Source: an uncultured Alphaproteobacteria bacterium (GTDB lineage: Bacteria > Pseudomonadota > Alphaproteobacteria > HIMB59 > GCA-002718135). From it: a stretch of 64,000 nucleotides of DNA. The translations under genes and the position numbers were made by a program. The first letter of the stretch is position 1; every line of letters begins with the position of its first letter. The DNA is taken from NCBI GenBank assembly GCA_902613275.1, contig CACMGM010000005.1, forward strand, positions 4,148 through 68,147, written 5' to 3'. The notes beneath the pieces are model-generated. The model made no database searches. It was not told where the DNA came from and saw only the letters and a list, made by a program, of their open reading frames with translations. This document shows, piece after piece, positions 1 through 7,520 of the stretch.

Positions 1-131
1 AAAGGCTCTATGAATGTTGCAATTATAATCTTTCTTCCTGTTTTTTTTGATCTTGCACAAGCATATTCAAGAGCTGTATTCATTTCTTCTGAATTATCTG
101 CAACAACTAGAATATATCTATCATCACTCAT
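1..131 (-). CDS. Universal stress protein (UspA family), 3' part outside window
   Basis: Only the first 43 codons are present; the gene runs off the left edge. The reading begins MSDDRYILVVADNSEEMNTA, followed by a segment of the type LEYACARSKKTGRKIIIA. This is the usual beta1 strand ('ilvvvDgSee'), alpha1 and beta2 strand of the UspA nucleotide-binding fold. The ATG overlaps the stop of the next upstream minus-strand gene (TIGR02186) by 4 bases, so both are probably translated from one mRNA. Family members are small cytosolic proteins, often ATP-binding, linked to stress survival. The specific role is unknown, and the ATP-binding G-rich motif lies outside the window. Confidence 0.7.
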   Translation of the reverse strand, partial: MSDDRYILVVADNSEEMNTALEYACARSKKTGRKIIIATFIEP

Positions 132-892
132 TTACTTCTCCTAAATAAAGCAGCAGCAATAAAACCTGAAAATATTGAAAAGATAATTACAAAAACTCCG
201 TATGTAGCTGCATTTTCATTTGCAAAGTCAAATATTTGACTTCCTATACCAGTTTTTTTTATAACTATATTTTTTTGATCAGTACTCATAATTGTATTAT
301 TTCTTATATAGTAAATATCAACATTATAAATCCCTGGTATTGTATTTGTAGGAAAAAAAACGCTAGTTTGAAATAATTTATCTTTGACTTTTTTCATTTC
401 AAAACTTTTATAAAATGATTGTTCTTTTTTTATTCTAACAAAATTTTCATTCCAACTTTTTTGGTCATTTTTGAAAATAAAATTTTGATTAAAAGTCTTA
501 TTATTTAAAATTTTTTCAAAACTTAGATCCTCATTAATTAATATCGATTCAGGCAAGATTTCGTTAATTTCTTTTGAGGAGGACAAAAAGAATAAAGATG
601 GAATGTTACTATAGGTAACGTATTGATTATTTATCCATATTCCAAAATACCTCTCTTTTTTTTGTATTCTCATTTTTGATGGTGGCCCTTTTATTGTCAA
701 AAGTGTCTCATGATCATTTTTTAGTAATCCAAAAATAATAATTTCTTTTCCATTAAAATCTGTTTTTAATTCAATACTATCCTCAGATAAGTCAAAGTAA
801 ATTTCTTCAGCATTAAGAAAGTTATAAAAAAAAATTACAGTCAATAAAATTGTTAGATTAAAAGCAAACTTTATATATAAATTTTTAATCAT
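128..892 (-). CDS. TIGR02186 / Alph_Pro_TM family membrane protein
   Basis: 254 residues. There is an N-terminal signal/anchor segment (about residues 8-28), a long mostly beta-rich middle domain predicted periplasmic, and one C-terminal membrane helix (about 228-250) ending in a short basic tail (FRRSK). This build is typical of an alphaproteobacterial family of unknown function (TIGR02186, Pfam Alph_Pro_TM), which established annotation commonly places beside TauE/SafE (TSUP) anion exporters. Here only one small gene separates it from the TSUP gene, in the same direction with overlapping ends. An accessory or surface partner of the TSUP exporter is a reasonable inference, not shown. Assignment rests on architecture and context. 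Confidence 0.65.
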   Translation of the reverse strand: MIKNLYIKFAFNLTILLTVIFFYNFLNAEEIYFDLSEDSIELKTDFNGKEIIIFGLLKNDHETLLTIKGPPSKMRIQKKERYFGIWINNQYVTYSNIPSLFFLSSSKEINEILPESILINEDLSFEKILNNKTFNQNFIFKNDQKSWNENFVRIKKEQSFYKSFEMKKVKDKLFQTSVFFPTNTIPGIYNVDIYYIRNNTIMSTDQKNIVIKKTGIGSQIFDFANENAATYGVFVIIFSIFSGFIAAALFRRSK

Positions 893-1292
893 CTATTTTT
901 GTCACTTCTAAAATATAAAATTCTAAATAAAATCCAATTAATGCAAAAATTGATACTAATAAAAAAGATGCTTTCTCAATCAATATATCAATCACTAATA
1001 TATCTTTTTGCATAAGCATATAAATTGGAATTACAGTGGATAAAATAACTATACTTAGTTTTGCAAATGAATCATTAAATAATATGTCTTTAAATATTTT
1101 ATTAAGATCTTTTTTAATAAATACTCTAAAATTTGACCAAATATAAATTTTGTTAAATGAGTTTATAACAATTATTAGAATTAAAAAATATTCTATGTTC
1201 TCCAGATCAAAACTAATGATTGTAAAAATAAAATATATGAAGAGACAAACTACGATCAATAAATTAATGGAAAAATTAAACATTGATATCAT
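885..1292 (-). CDS. Small four-helix membrane protein of unknown function
   Basis: 135 residues; I do not recognise the family. Hydrophobic stretches at about residues 8-28, 32-48, 76-94 and 100-125 suggest three or four membrane helices, with a basic loop in between (FRVFIKKDLNKIFKD) that probably faces the cytosol. The ATG at 1292 overlaps the TSUP stop codon in an ATGA arrangement, and the gene's end overlaps the start of the TIGR02186 gene by 8 bases. It is therefore translationally embedded in the TSUP-TIGR02186-Usp operon and probably works in the same membrane process. Confidence 0.6.
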   Translation of the reverse strand: MISMFNFSINLLIVVCLFIYFIFTIISFDLENIEYFLILIIVINSFNKIYIWSNFRVFIKKDLNKIFKDILFNDSFAKLSIVILSTVIPIYMLMQKDILVIDILIEKASFLLVSIFALIGFYLEFYILEVTKIDD

Positions 1293-2203
1293 ATCATTAC
1301 CAATGAAAATAAATCATTAGGTCTTAAAACTAGATCTGTAAAAATTTTACCACAGACACCCAGTACTAATATAGCCAAAATACCTCTCAAATATTCTGCT
1401 TTTAATTTAGACCCAAAAATTACACCAATTTGTGCACCAATTACTCCTCCAAATATCATTAGTGCAGACAGCACAATATCTACATTATAATTTATGTAGG
1501 ATTGAAAGAATGTTGCATTAGCGGTAACAAAAATGATTTGAAATAAAGATGTCCCAACTACTATACTTGTTGGCATTCCAAGTATGTATACCATTGCAGG
1601 TATCATTATAAATCCTCCTCCAATTCCCATCATTGCGGACATTACTCCAACTGCGAACCCTATCAGTACAGGTGGTATCGCACTTATATAAAGTTTTGAT
1701 CTATGAAAGCGAACTTTGAATGGAAGTCCGTGAAACCAAGAATGTTGATGCAGTTTTGTTCTTTTAGTGTTTCTTGCTCTATAGTGTTTTATTGTAGTTC
1801 TTGCGCTTTCAAAAGCCATACTAAAACCAATAAAACCTAAAAAGAAAAGAAATAATAACTGAATAACTAAATCTATTTGACCAAAATTTTTTAGATAACT
1901 GAAAATATTTACACCAACTGTGGAGCCAATTAAACCTCCTATTAAAAGGAATATACCCATCTTTATATCAACATTTCTTTTTCTCCAGTGAGCAATAAAA
2001 CCTGAAACTGAAGTTGCTAAAACGTGCGGAGCTTCAGAACCAACAGCTACAACTGGAGGTATACCTAAAAAAATTAATAGTGGTGTCATTAAAAATCCAC
2101 CACCAACACCAAAAATTCCTGAAAGTATCCCTATACTCATACCAATAAAGATAATAAGAAAAATATTGACGTTCATTTCAGCTATTGGAAGGTAAATTGA
2201 CAT
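1289..2203 (-). CDS. TSUP (TauE/SafE) family sulfite/sulfonate-type exporter
   Basis: 304 residues with the internal repeat typical of the TSUP family. The first half carries GILSGIFGVGGGFLMTPLL (about residues 25-43) and the second half carries GVMSAMMGIGGGFIMIPAM (about 186-205), the paired G-G-G-F/P signatures of the two repeats. Membrane helices fill most of the protein apart from a central basic loop (about residues 133-170, rich in R, K and H). Family members move small anions such as sulfite, sulfoacetate or other organosulfur compounds; the substrate cannot be told from sequence. It is the first gene of a minus-strand operon with the small membrane protein, TIGR02186 protein and Usp, and follows the YeiH gene by 63 bases. 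Confidence 0.85.
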   Translation of the reverse strand: MSIYLPIAEMNVNIFLIIFIGMSIGILSGIFGVGGGFLMTPLLIFLGIPPVVAVGSEAPHVLATSVSGFIAHWRKRNVDIKMGIFLLIGGLIGSTVGVNIFSYLKNFGQIDLVIQLLFLFFLGFIGFSMAFESARTTIKHYRARNTKRTKLHQHSWFHGLPFKVRFHRSKLYISAIPPVLIGFAVGVMSAMMGIGGGFIMIPAMVYILGMPTSIVVGTSLFQIIFVTANATFFQSYINYNVDIVLSALMIFGGVIGAQIGVIFGSKLKAEYLRGILAILVLGVCGKIFTDLVLRPNDLFSLVMI

Positions 2204-2266
2204 ATTTTTTTATGAATTTTATATAATTATTACTTAATAAGTACAAATTATATTTACTTTGGAAAA

Positions 2267-3361
2267 TTATATAAAATTATTTAGTACTATGATTCCAATA
2301 TAACTTACAATTCCAACACAACAAGCTGCAGAAAAGCCAACATAAAATGGTCTTATGCCTAAGCTTTTTAAAGAAACTAAATTTGTACTTATGCCAACAG
2401 CTGCCATTGCTATTGCTAAAGAATACTCAGCAATAGATTTAATAATATTGATTATTAATTGCCAGTTATTATTAGTTAATATTTCAAAAGCTAAATTATT
2501 ATTTTGAATTCCATAATCTCCAATTGATCTAATAAGACCCATAAGAATAAAACCAATTATGAAAATTGGAAACATAGATATTATTGATGGTTTGCTATTA
2601 TTTTCACCAATATTATTTCTTAGATACATATAGCTTATTGTAGGAATGACGATTATCATACTGACATTTCTTACTAATTTTGTAATTGTCGCTATATCCA
2701 TAGTTTTTGGTGAATTGAATTGTTCCGCATATATCAATCCAGCACCAGCAACTTGAGCAGTTTCATGTATTGAAGTTCCAAGAAATAATCCTGATGCTAG
2801 CTCATCTCCACTGAAAAGGTAATATGCCATAAATGGATAGAGGAACATTGCAATTATTCCAAATATTGTAATATTAGCTATGGCATAAGCAACTTCCTCT
2901 TTATCAGCATTAATTGCAGGACTAGTTGCTACAATTGCAGATGCTCCACAAATACTTGTTCCAACTGCAATTAATGATCCCATTTTTGAAGAAACATTTA
3001 ATAAATTGCATAAATAATTTACAACCAAGATTGATATAATAATACAAGCAACAATTAGGGGTATTCCAACTATTCCAACTTTAAAAATATCTAAAAGTCC
3101 TAGCCTAATACCAAGACATATTATTCCTAACCTTAGAATAAATTTTAAAGAAAACTTAATTCCTTCTAAAAAAAAATTATTAATATGAAATATATTTCCT
3201 ATCAAAAGACCAAATATTATTGATAGCATTATTGGTGATACTGGACTTTTTTGTAAATTTAAAATTTCTTTTCCGATAAAATCACTTAGGTATATGCCTG
3301 AATAAGCAATTACAAAACAAAAAATAATTCCTGGGAATATTTTATATATTGAGCTTAACAT
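2267..3361 (-). CDS. YeiH/UPF0324 family putative sulfate exporter
   Basis: 364 residues, about ten membrane helices. Recognisable family segments are SPIMLSIIFGLLIGN (about 42-56), LRLGIICLGIRLGL (about 76-89), the helix with AVGTSICGASAIVATSPAI (about 132-150), and FLGTSIHETAQVAGAG (about 193-208). These match the UPF0324/YeiH family (Cons_hypoth698), annotated as putative sulfate/anion exporters. The substrate is not experimentally settled for most members. It lies upstream of the TSUP gene in the same direction, which suggests a small module for organosulfur or sulfite handling. Start ATG at 3361; no strong Shine-Dalgarno is visible. Confidence 0.8.
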   Translation of the reverse strand: MLSSIYKIFPGIIFCFVIAYSGIYLSDFIGKEILNLQKSPVSPIMLSIIFGLLIGNIFHINNFFLEGIKFSLKFILRLGIICLGIRLGLLDIFKVGIVGIPLIVACIIISILVVNYLCNLLNVSSKMGSLIAVGTSICGASAIVATSPAINADKEEVAYAIANITIFGIIAMFLYPFMAYYLFSGDELASGLFLGTSIHETAQVAGAGLIYAEQFNSPKTMDIATITKLVRNVSMIIVIPTISYMYLRNNIGENNSKPSIISMFPIFIIGFILMGLIRSIGDYGIQNNNLAFEILTNNNWQLIINIIKSIAEYSLAIAMAAVGISTNLVSLKSLGIRPFYVGFSAACCVGIVSYIGIIVLNNFI

Positions 3362-3412
3362 TTTAAATATTCTTTATACAAAAAAAATATTTTTTACATA
3401 TTTATATTAAAC

Positions 3413-4015
3413 TTAGATATTTTTTGCAGTATTCCATTCTTCTTGAGTATTAACATTGAAAAAATTCTTTTCCTGGCTTTTGTCGAATTCAACAAATTTA
3501 TATTTGTGCTTTTTAACCCAAAACATAATTTTACTATTTTTTAATATTAACTCATTTTCTAAACTAGTTATTAACGATATATGCCACATTGCTATTACAG
3601 GATGATGTCTACTATTTGATCTTGCAATCAATATTTTTACATTTTCATCATATGCCTCTAAAAACTTATCGAAAAGATTATCGGGTAAAAATGGAGTATC
3701 ACTTGGAACAGTAAAAATCCATTCTTTGTTTGTGTAATTTTCTTTAGCCCACAACATTGATGTGTGAATTCCTGCTAGAGGTCCCACAAAACCTTTGAAT
3801 CTATCTTCAATTATTGGGTAATTAATTTTCTTAAAATTTTTTAAGTCATTAGCATTTATTATTATTTCATTACTATATTTTTTAAGCTTGTTTATTATTT
3901 TGTCTAAGATTGTAATTCCATTTATTTTAGCAAAAGCTTTAAATCCTCCTCCAAATCTTTTTGATTGACCCCCTGCAAGTATGGCAAACAAAATTTTTTT
4001 CTTATTAATGGTCAA
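3413..4015 (-). CDS. mobA: Molybdenum cofactor guanylyltransferase MobA
   Basis: 200 residues. MobA joins GMP from GTP to molybdopterin, making the guanine dinucleotide form used by bacterial formate dehydrogenases. The N-terminal nucleotide-binding loop LAGGQSKRFGGGFKAF (about residues 13-28) is the LAGG-xxxRxGGxKa signature. VPSDTPFLP (about 103-111) is the metal-binding D region, and HHPVIAMW follows in the C-terminal half. The only start upstream of the motif is a TTG at 4015 that overlaps the fdhD end by 11 bases, so fdhD and mobA are one minus-strand unit. Length is normal for MobA. Confidence 0.9.
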   Translation of the reverse strand: MTINKKKILFAILAGGQSKRFGGGFKAFAKINGITILDKIINKLKKYSNEIIINANDLKNFKKINYPIIEDRFKGFVGPLAGIHTSMLWAKENYTNKEWIFTVPSDTPFLPDNLFDKFLEAYDENVKILIARSNSRHHPVIAMWHISLITSLENELILKNSKIMFWVKKHKYKFVEFDKSQEKNFFNVNTQEEWNTAKNI

Positions 4016-4820
4016 TTCTATGTTCTCCAGAAAGTGCTAAATATTTTTTTCCCTTTGCTCGTCCAATAAGTGTTAAATTCGAGCCTCTCGCCAGCTCTAC
4101 ACCCCAAGCTGTGAATCCTGATCTAGAAATTAATATTGGAATACCCATTTTTATAGTTTTAATAACCATTTCACTAGTTAGTCTTCCTGTAGTGTAAAAA
4201 ATTTTATTTGAAGAGCTAATTTTTTTTAAAAACATAAAACCAGCAATTTTATCTACAGCGTTATGTCTTCCTACGTCTTCCATATAAATTAATGGTTTAT
4301 TATTATGAATAATGGCACAACCATGTATTGCTCCTGTTTCTAAATATAAGCTCGGTGTTAATGTAATTTTTTTTGAAATTTCATAAATCCATTTATGTTT
4401 AATTTTCTTTTTGGATTTTAATTTTGATTTTTTTATTTCCGCATAGATATCTCCAAATACTGTACCTATTGCACAACCACTAGTTGTTATTTTCTTTCTT
4501 AATTTGTTTTCATAATTTGTTTTACGTTTTGTTCGTACAACAACCACATCTAAATCTTTATCAATTTCAACTTTTCTAATTATATCATTTTTCTTAAGCA
4601 TATTTTGATTTAATAAATACCCAACTGCAAGATATTTTGGGTGATCACTAATAGACATTAGCGTTACTATCTCTTGATTATTAAGAAAAATTGTAAGAGC
4701 TTTTTCATTAATTACTTTAGAAATTATTTTATTCCCTTTCTCATCAAAACCATTTAGTTTTGTAATTAAGGACTTATTATTAATATCAGGTGAGACTAAA
4801 TATTTCTCTTTTTTTGCCAT
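4005..4820 (-). CDS. fdhD: Formate dehydrogenase accessory sulfurtransferase FdhD
   Basis: 271 residues. FdhD carries sulfur from a cysteine desulfurase to the Mo/W bis-MGD cofactor and is required for active formate dehydrogenase. Family landmarks are the N-terminal DHPKYLAVGYLL, the loop TTSGCAIGTVFGD with Cys116, LTPSLYLETGAIHGCAII, the EDVGRHNAVDKIAG cofactor-binding stretch (about 181-194), and TTGRLTSEMVIK. The E. coli protein has two loop cysteines (C-x-x-C); here only the first remains, followed by A-I-G, so the transfer loop is of the single-cysteine type. It is divergent from the tupB-mobB-moeA operon, with a 26-base gap, and upstream of mobA. Confidence 0.93.
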   Translation of the reverse strand: MAKKEKYLVSPDINNKSLITKLNGFDEKGNKIISKVINEKALTIFLNNQEIVTLMSISDHPKYLAVGYLLNQNMLKKNDIIRKVEIDKDLDVVVVRTKRKTNYENKLRKKITTSGCAIGTVFGDIYAEIKKSKLKSKKKIKHKWIYEISKKITLTPSLYLETGAIHGCAIIHNNKPLIYMEDVGRHNAVDKIAGFMFLKKISSSNKIFYTTGRLTSEMVIKTIKMGIPILISRSGFTAWGVELARGSNLTLIGRAKGKKYLALSGEHRIDH

Positions 4821-4846
4821 TTGTTGTAATTACACTAATAATATAA

Positions 4847-5539
4847 ATGAACATATTAGAAATTTTCACAAATTCCATACTATTAATTATTACTTTAGAT
4901 AGTGAACTATGGGACATTATACTTTTATCATTATTTGTAAGTTTTACCGCTCTAATTATTGCATCATTATTAGGTTTTATAGTAGGGTATTATTTTGCAA
5001 TTTATAATTTTTATTTCAAAAAAATTATCTTAATAATTATAAACTCATTGATGGGAATTCCTCCAGTTGTAGTTGGTTTAATTGTTTATTTTATTTTTGC
5101 ATCAGGTGGACCCTTAGGTATCTTACAACTTCTATACACACCCTCTGCGATGATTATTGCTCAAACTATAATAATTTTCCCAATAATTTCTTCATTATCT
5201 CATGAGATATTTTCTAAAAATTGGTTTGAATTTAAAGATCAGATAAGATCCTTAAATATTCCCTTTTGGGGTTCTGTTAAACTTCTATTTAACCATAGTT
5301 ATTTTTTATTAATAACAACATTATTATCTGCTTTTGGCAGAGCAATTTCAGAAGTTGGTGCAGTTATGATTGTGGGTGGTAATATTGATCATTATACACG
5401 AGTAATGACAACTGCTATATCTTTAGAAACTAGAATGGGAAATTTAGAATACGCTATGGCATTAGGATTAGTTTTAATATCAATAACAATAATTATTTAC
5501 TCTCTTGTATATTTGTTAAATAATAGATCTATTAAATGA
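4847..5539 (+). CDS. tupB: Tungstate-type ABC transporter permease (TupB-like)
   Basis: 230 residues, about five or six membrane helices. The segments LMGIPPVVVGLIVYFIFA (about 65-82), SGGPLGIL, and FGRAISEVGAVMIVGGN (about 162-178) followed by YTRVMTTAISLETRMG match tungstate permeases of the TupB type more closely than molybdate ModB proteins. The EVG-hydrophobic-GG section corresponds to the permease loop that contacts the ATPase. It opens a plus-strand operon with mobB and moeA (4-base overlap with mobB), which fits supplying oxyanion for the formate dehydrogenase cofactor. No binding protein (TupA) or ATPase (TupC) lies in the window, so this permease must use partners encoded elsewhere. 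Tungstate versus molybdate is inference. Confidence 0.75.
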   Translation: MNILEIFTNSILLIITLDSELWDIILLSLFVSFTALIIASLLGFIVGYYFAIYNFYFKKIILIIINSLMGIPPVVVGLIVYFIFASGGPLGILQLLYTPSAMIIAQTIIIFPIISSLSHEIFSKNWFEFKDQIRSLNIPFWGSVKLLFNHSYFLLITTLLSAFGRAISEVGAVMIVGGNIDHYTRVMTTAISLETRMGNLEYAMALGLVLISITIIIYSLVYLLNNRSIK

Positions 5540-6018
5540 AAATAGTAGGAATTGTTGGCTGGAAGAATTCAGGGAAAACGACTATTGCAACTAAAATTAT
5601 AAATAAACTTAGCTCTAATAATTTTCGTGTTGCTTCAATTAAACATGCACATCACGAATTTGATATAGATAATGAAAATACAGATAGCTTTAAGCATAGA
5701 TTAGCGGGATCTTCTCAAGTATTAGTTAGTTCATCGAAGCGATGGGTTAAAATATCAGAGCTAAACAATTCAAAAGAAAAAACATTAGATGAATTAATTA
5801 ATCAACTTTCAGAAATTGATATTGTAATAGTCGAAGGGTTTAAAAATGAAAATCACCCAAAAATTGAAATAATTAAAAATGACAATGATAATTACTTATT
5901 TACCAAAATTAAAAATATAAAAGCTATTATTACAAATAATAAACTTAAAACTGACTTGAGAATTTTTAAGAATGACGAAATTGATAATATAGTTGATTTT
6001 ATTTTGAGAGAATTTTAA
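5536..6018 (+). CDS. mobB: Molybdopterin-guanine dinucleotide biosynthesis protein MobB
   Basis: 160 residues, a P-loop GTPase that assists MobA. The P-loop is VGWKNSGKTTIATK (residues 7-20). The segment VASIKHAHHEFDIDNENTDS (about 32-51) is the conserved KH-x(n)-D-x-GkDS-type region, and IDIVIVEGFK (about 97-106) is the characteristic strand ending in EGFK. It overlaps tupB by 4 bases and shares a TAATG junction with moeA, so the three are translationally coupled. Length is normal. Confidence 0.9.
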   Translation: MKIVGIVGWKNSGKTTIATKIINKLSSNNFRVASIKHAHHEFDIDNENTDSFKHRLAGSSQVLVSSSKRWVKISELNNSKEKTLDELINQLSEIDIVIVEGFKNENHPKIEIIKNDNDNYLFTKIKNIKAIITNNKLKTDLRIFKNDEIDNIVDFILREF

Positions 6019-7232
6019 TGAATAAATCACCTCTAACCAAAAAACAAATTGTTAATTTATTTAAAAAACAAAAGGTTATAATTTTTAATTCTGAAAAAGT
6101 TAATTTAGAAAATTCTGAGGATAGATTTCTTTACGAAAATATAAAAAGTAAAATAAATTTACCTCCTTTTAATAATACTGCTGTAGACGGTTATGCTATT
6201 TTAAAAGCAGATTTAAAAACAAAAAAAATTTTTTTTTGTAACAGACGAATAGCTGCTGGAGATAACAAAAATATAAAAGTAAAACCTGGCGAAGCAGTCA
6301 GAATCTTTACAGGCGCAAAAATGCCTACGAATTCATCAACTATAGTTATGCAGGAAAATACATACAAGAAAGGAAATAAAATTCATTTAATTAAAATTCC
6401 AAAATTTGGAGATAATTATAGATTAAAGGGTGAAGATATAAAGAAAAACCAAAAAATATTGGAAAAGGGGTCTAAATTAAATCAACAAAATATAAATTTA
6501 ATTGCTGCTACTGGTATTAGTAAAATAAAAGTATTTAAAAAAATTAAAATTGGTTTCTTTACAAGCGGTAATGAATTACGAAAACCAACTAAAAATTTAA
6601 AAAATTCTGAAATTAATAATTCAAATTATTATAGTTTATATAATTTACTTGATAAGAATTTTATAGAAAAAAAATATTGTGGAAATCTCAAAGATAATTT
6701 TCAATCTATTAAAAATAAAATCTTTAATACTTCAAAAAAATTTAATGTAATAATAACTGCTGGTGGTGCATCTGTTGGTGATGAAGATCATGTAATTAAT
6801 GTTTTATCTGAATTAGGTAAGGTATATTTTTGGAGAGCAGCAATAAAACCAGGAAGACCAATTGCAGTTGGAAAAATAAATAATTGCTACATAATTTGCT
6901 TACCAGGCAATCCAGTTTCTGTTCAATTACTATATGCAATGTTAGTAAGACCATTAATAGAAAAATTATCTGGTGGAAATTTTAAGCTCCCATCATCAAC
7001 TAAAATTACAGCAAATTTTTCTATGAAGAAAAAAACAAAAAGAATGGAGTGGTTACGTGTAAATAAAGAAACTATAAATAATAAAAATATTGCAAATAAA
7101 TTTCCTAAACAAGGTTCTGGTATGATTAGTTCTATATCCTATTCTGATGGTATAATTGAAATTGATGAAAATGTTTCTCAAGTAAACAAAGGAGATATTT
7201 TTGATTTTTATAATTATGAAAGTCTATTTTAA
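6018..7232 (+). CDS. moeA: Molybdopterin molybdenumtransferase MoeA
   Basis: 404 residues. MoeA inserts molybdenum (or tungsten) into adenylylated molybdopterin. The domain order is standard. Near the N-terminus lies LPPFNNTAVDGYAI (about 50-63). Next comes the domain with GEAVRIFTGAKMP. The MoCF-binding domain has FFTSGNELR, AGGASVGDEDHV (about 251-262), KPGRPIAVG and CLPGNPVSVQL. A C-terminal domain follows. All hallmark loops are present. It is coupled to mobB by TAATG and its stop region overlaps the convergent tusA stop by 4 bases. Codon use is extremely A-rich (long lysine/asparagine runs), like its neighbours. Confidence 0.93.
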   Translation: MNKSPLTKKQIVNLFKKQKVIIFNSEKVNLENSEDRFLYENIKSKINLPPFNNTAVDGYAILKADLKTKKIFFCNRRIAAGDNKNIKVKPGEAVRIFTGAKMPTNSSTIVMQENTYKKGNKIHLIKIPKFGDNYRLKGEDIKKNQKILEKGSKLNQQNINLIAATGISKIKVFKKIKIGFFTSGNELRKPTKNLKNSEINNSNYYSLYNLLDKNFIEKKYCGNLKDNFQSIKNKIFNTSKKFNVIITAGGASVGDEDHVINVLSELGKVYFWRAAIKPGRPIAVGKINNCYIICLPGNPVSVQLLYAMLVRPLIEKLSGGNFKLPSSTKITANFSMKKKTKRMEWLRVNKETINNKNIANKFPKQGSGMISSISYSDGIIEIDENVSQVNKGDIFDFYNYESLF

Positions 7233-7480
7233 TTTTTAATTTTAAATCTATAACGAATTACAATTTTATCTTTTATTTTTTCACAACTTAAATATTCATA
7301 GTTAGACTGATCACAATAATGTTCAAAGTCTGCTTCAGCCAAGGGATCAGTTGCAATAATTTTAATAATTGTATCTTTGTTTAATTCTGATGCAAGTTTT
7401 CTAGCCTTAAGCACTGGTATAGGACATTCTGTACCACTAGTATCAAGAACTAATTCTTCATTTTCAACTGAATCTTTCAT
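7229..7480 (-). CDS. tusA: TusA/SirA-family sulfur carrier protein
   Basis: 83 residues, close to the family norm. The N-terminal DTSGTECPIPVLKARKLASE carries the catalytic Cys19 in the invariant C-P-x-P motif. The C-terminal half contains IIKIIATDPLAEADFEHYC, the usual 'tDPxa..Di..fc' region. TusA-like proteins accept persulfide sulfur from IscS-type desulfurases and pass it on. Some act in tRNA thiolation and some influence molybdenum cofactor and formate dehydrogenase maturation. The position, wedged convergently between moeA and the formate dehydrogenase genes, suggests a role in sulfur supply to the cofactor via FdhD. That link is inferred from context. Confidence 0.85.
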   Translation of the reverse strand: MKDSVENEELVLDTSGTECPIPVLKARKLASELNKDTIIKIIATDPLAEADFEHYCDQSNYEYLSCEKIKDKIVIRYRFKIKN

Positions 7481-7481
7481 A

Positions 7482-7510
7482 GTTTTCTGATACTTAATAT
7501 ATAGTATAAT
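7482..7510 (+). promoter_or_regulatory. Overlapping divergent promoter region between tusA and fdhB
   Basis: The 40-base gap between the divergent tusA and fdhB starts holds a perfect -10 hexamer TATAAT at 7505-7510 on the plus strand. On the minus strand, TATACT (reading 7508 to 7503) overlaps it and points at tusA. No good -35 was found for either (the plus-strand position holds GTTTTC). The plus -10 would put transcription start only a few bases before the fdhB ATG, so the fdh mRNA may be nearly leaderless, in line with the lack of a Shine-Dalgarno sequence. Confidence 0.35.
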
Positions 7511-7520
7511 ATTAATTGAA

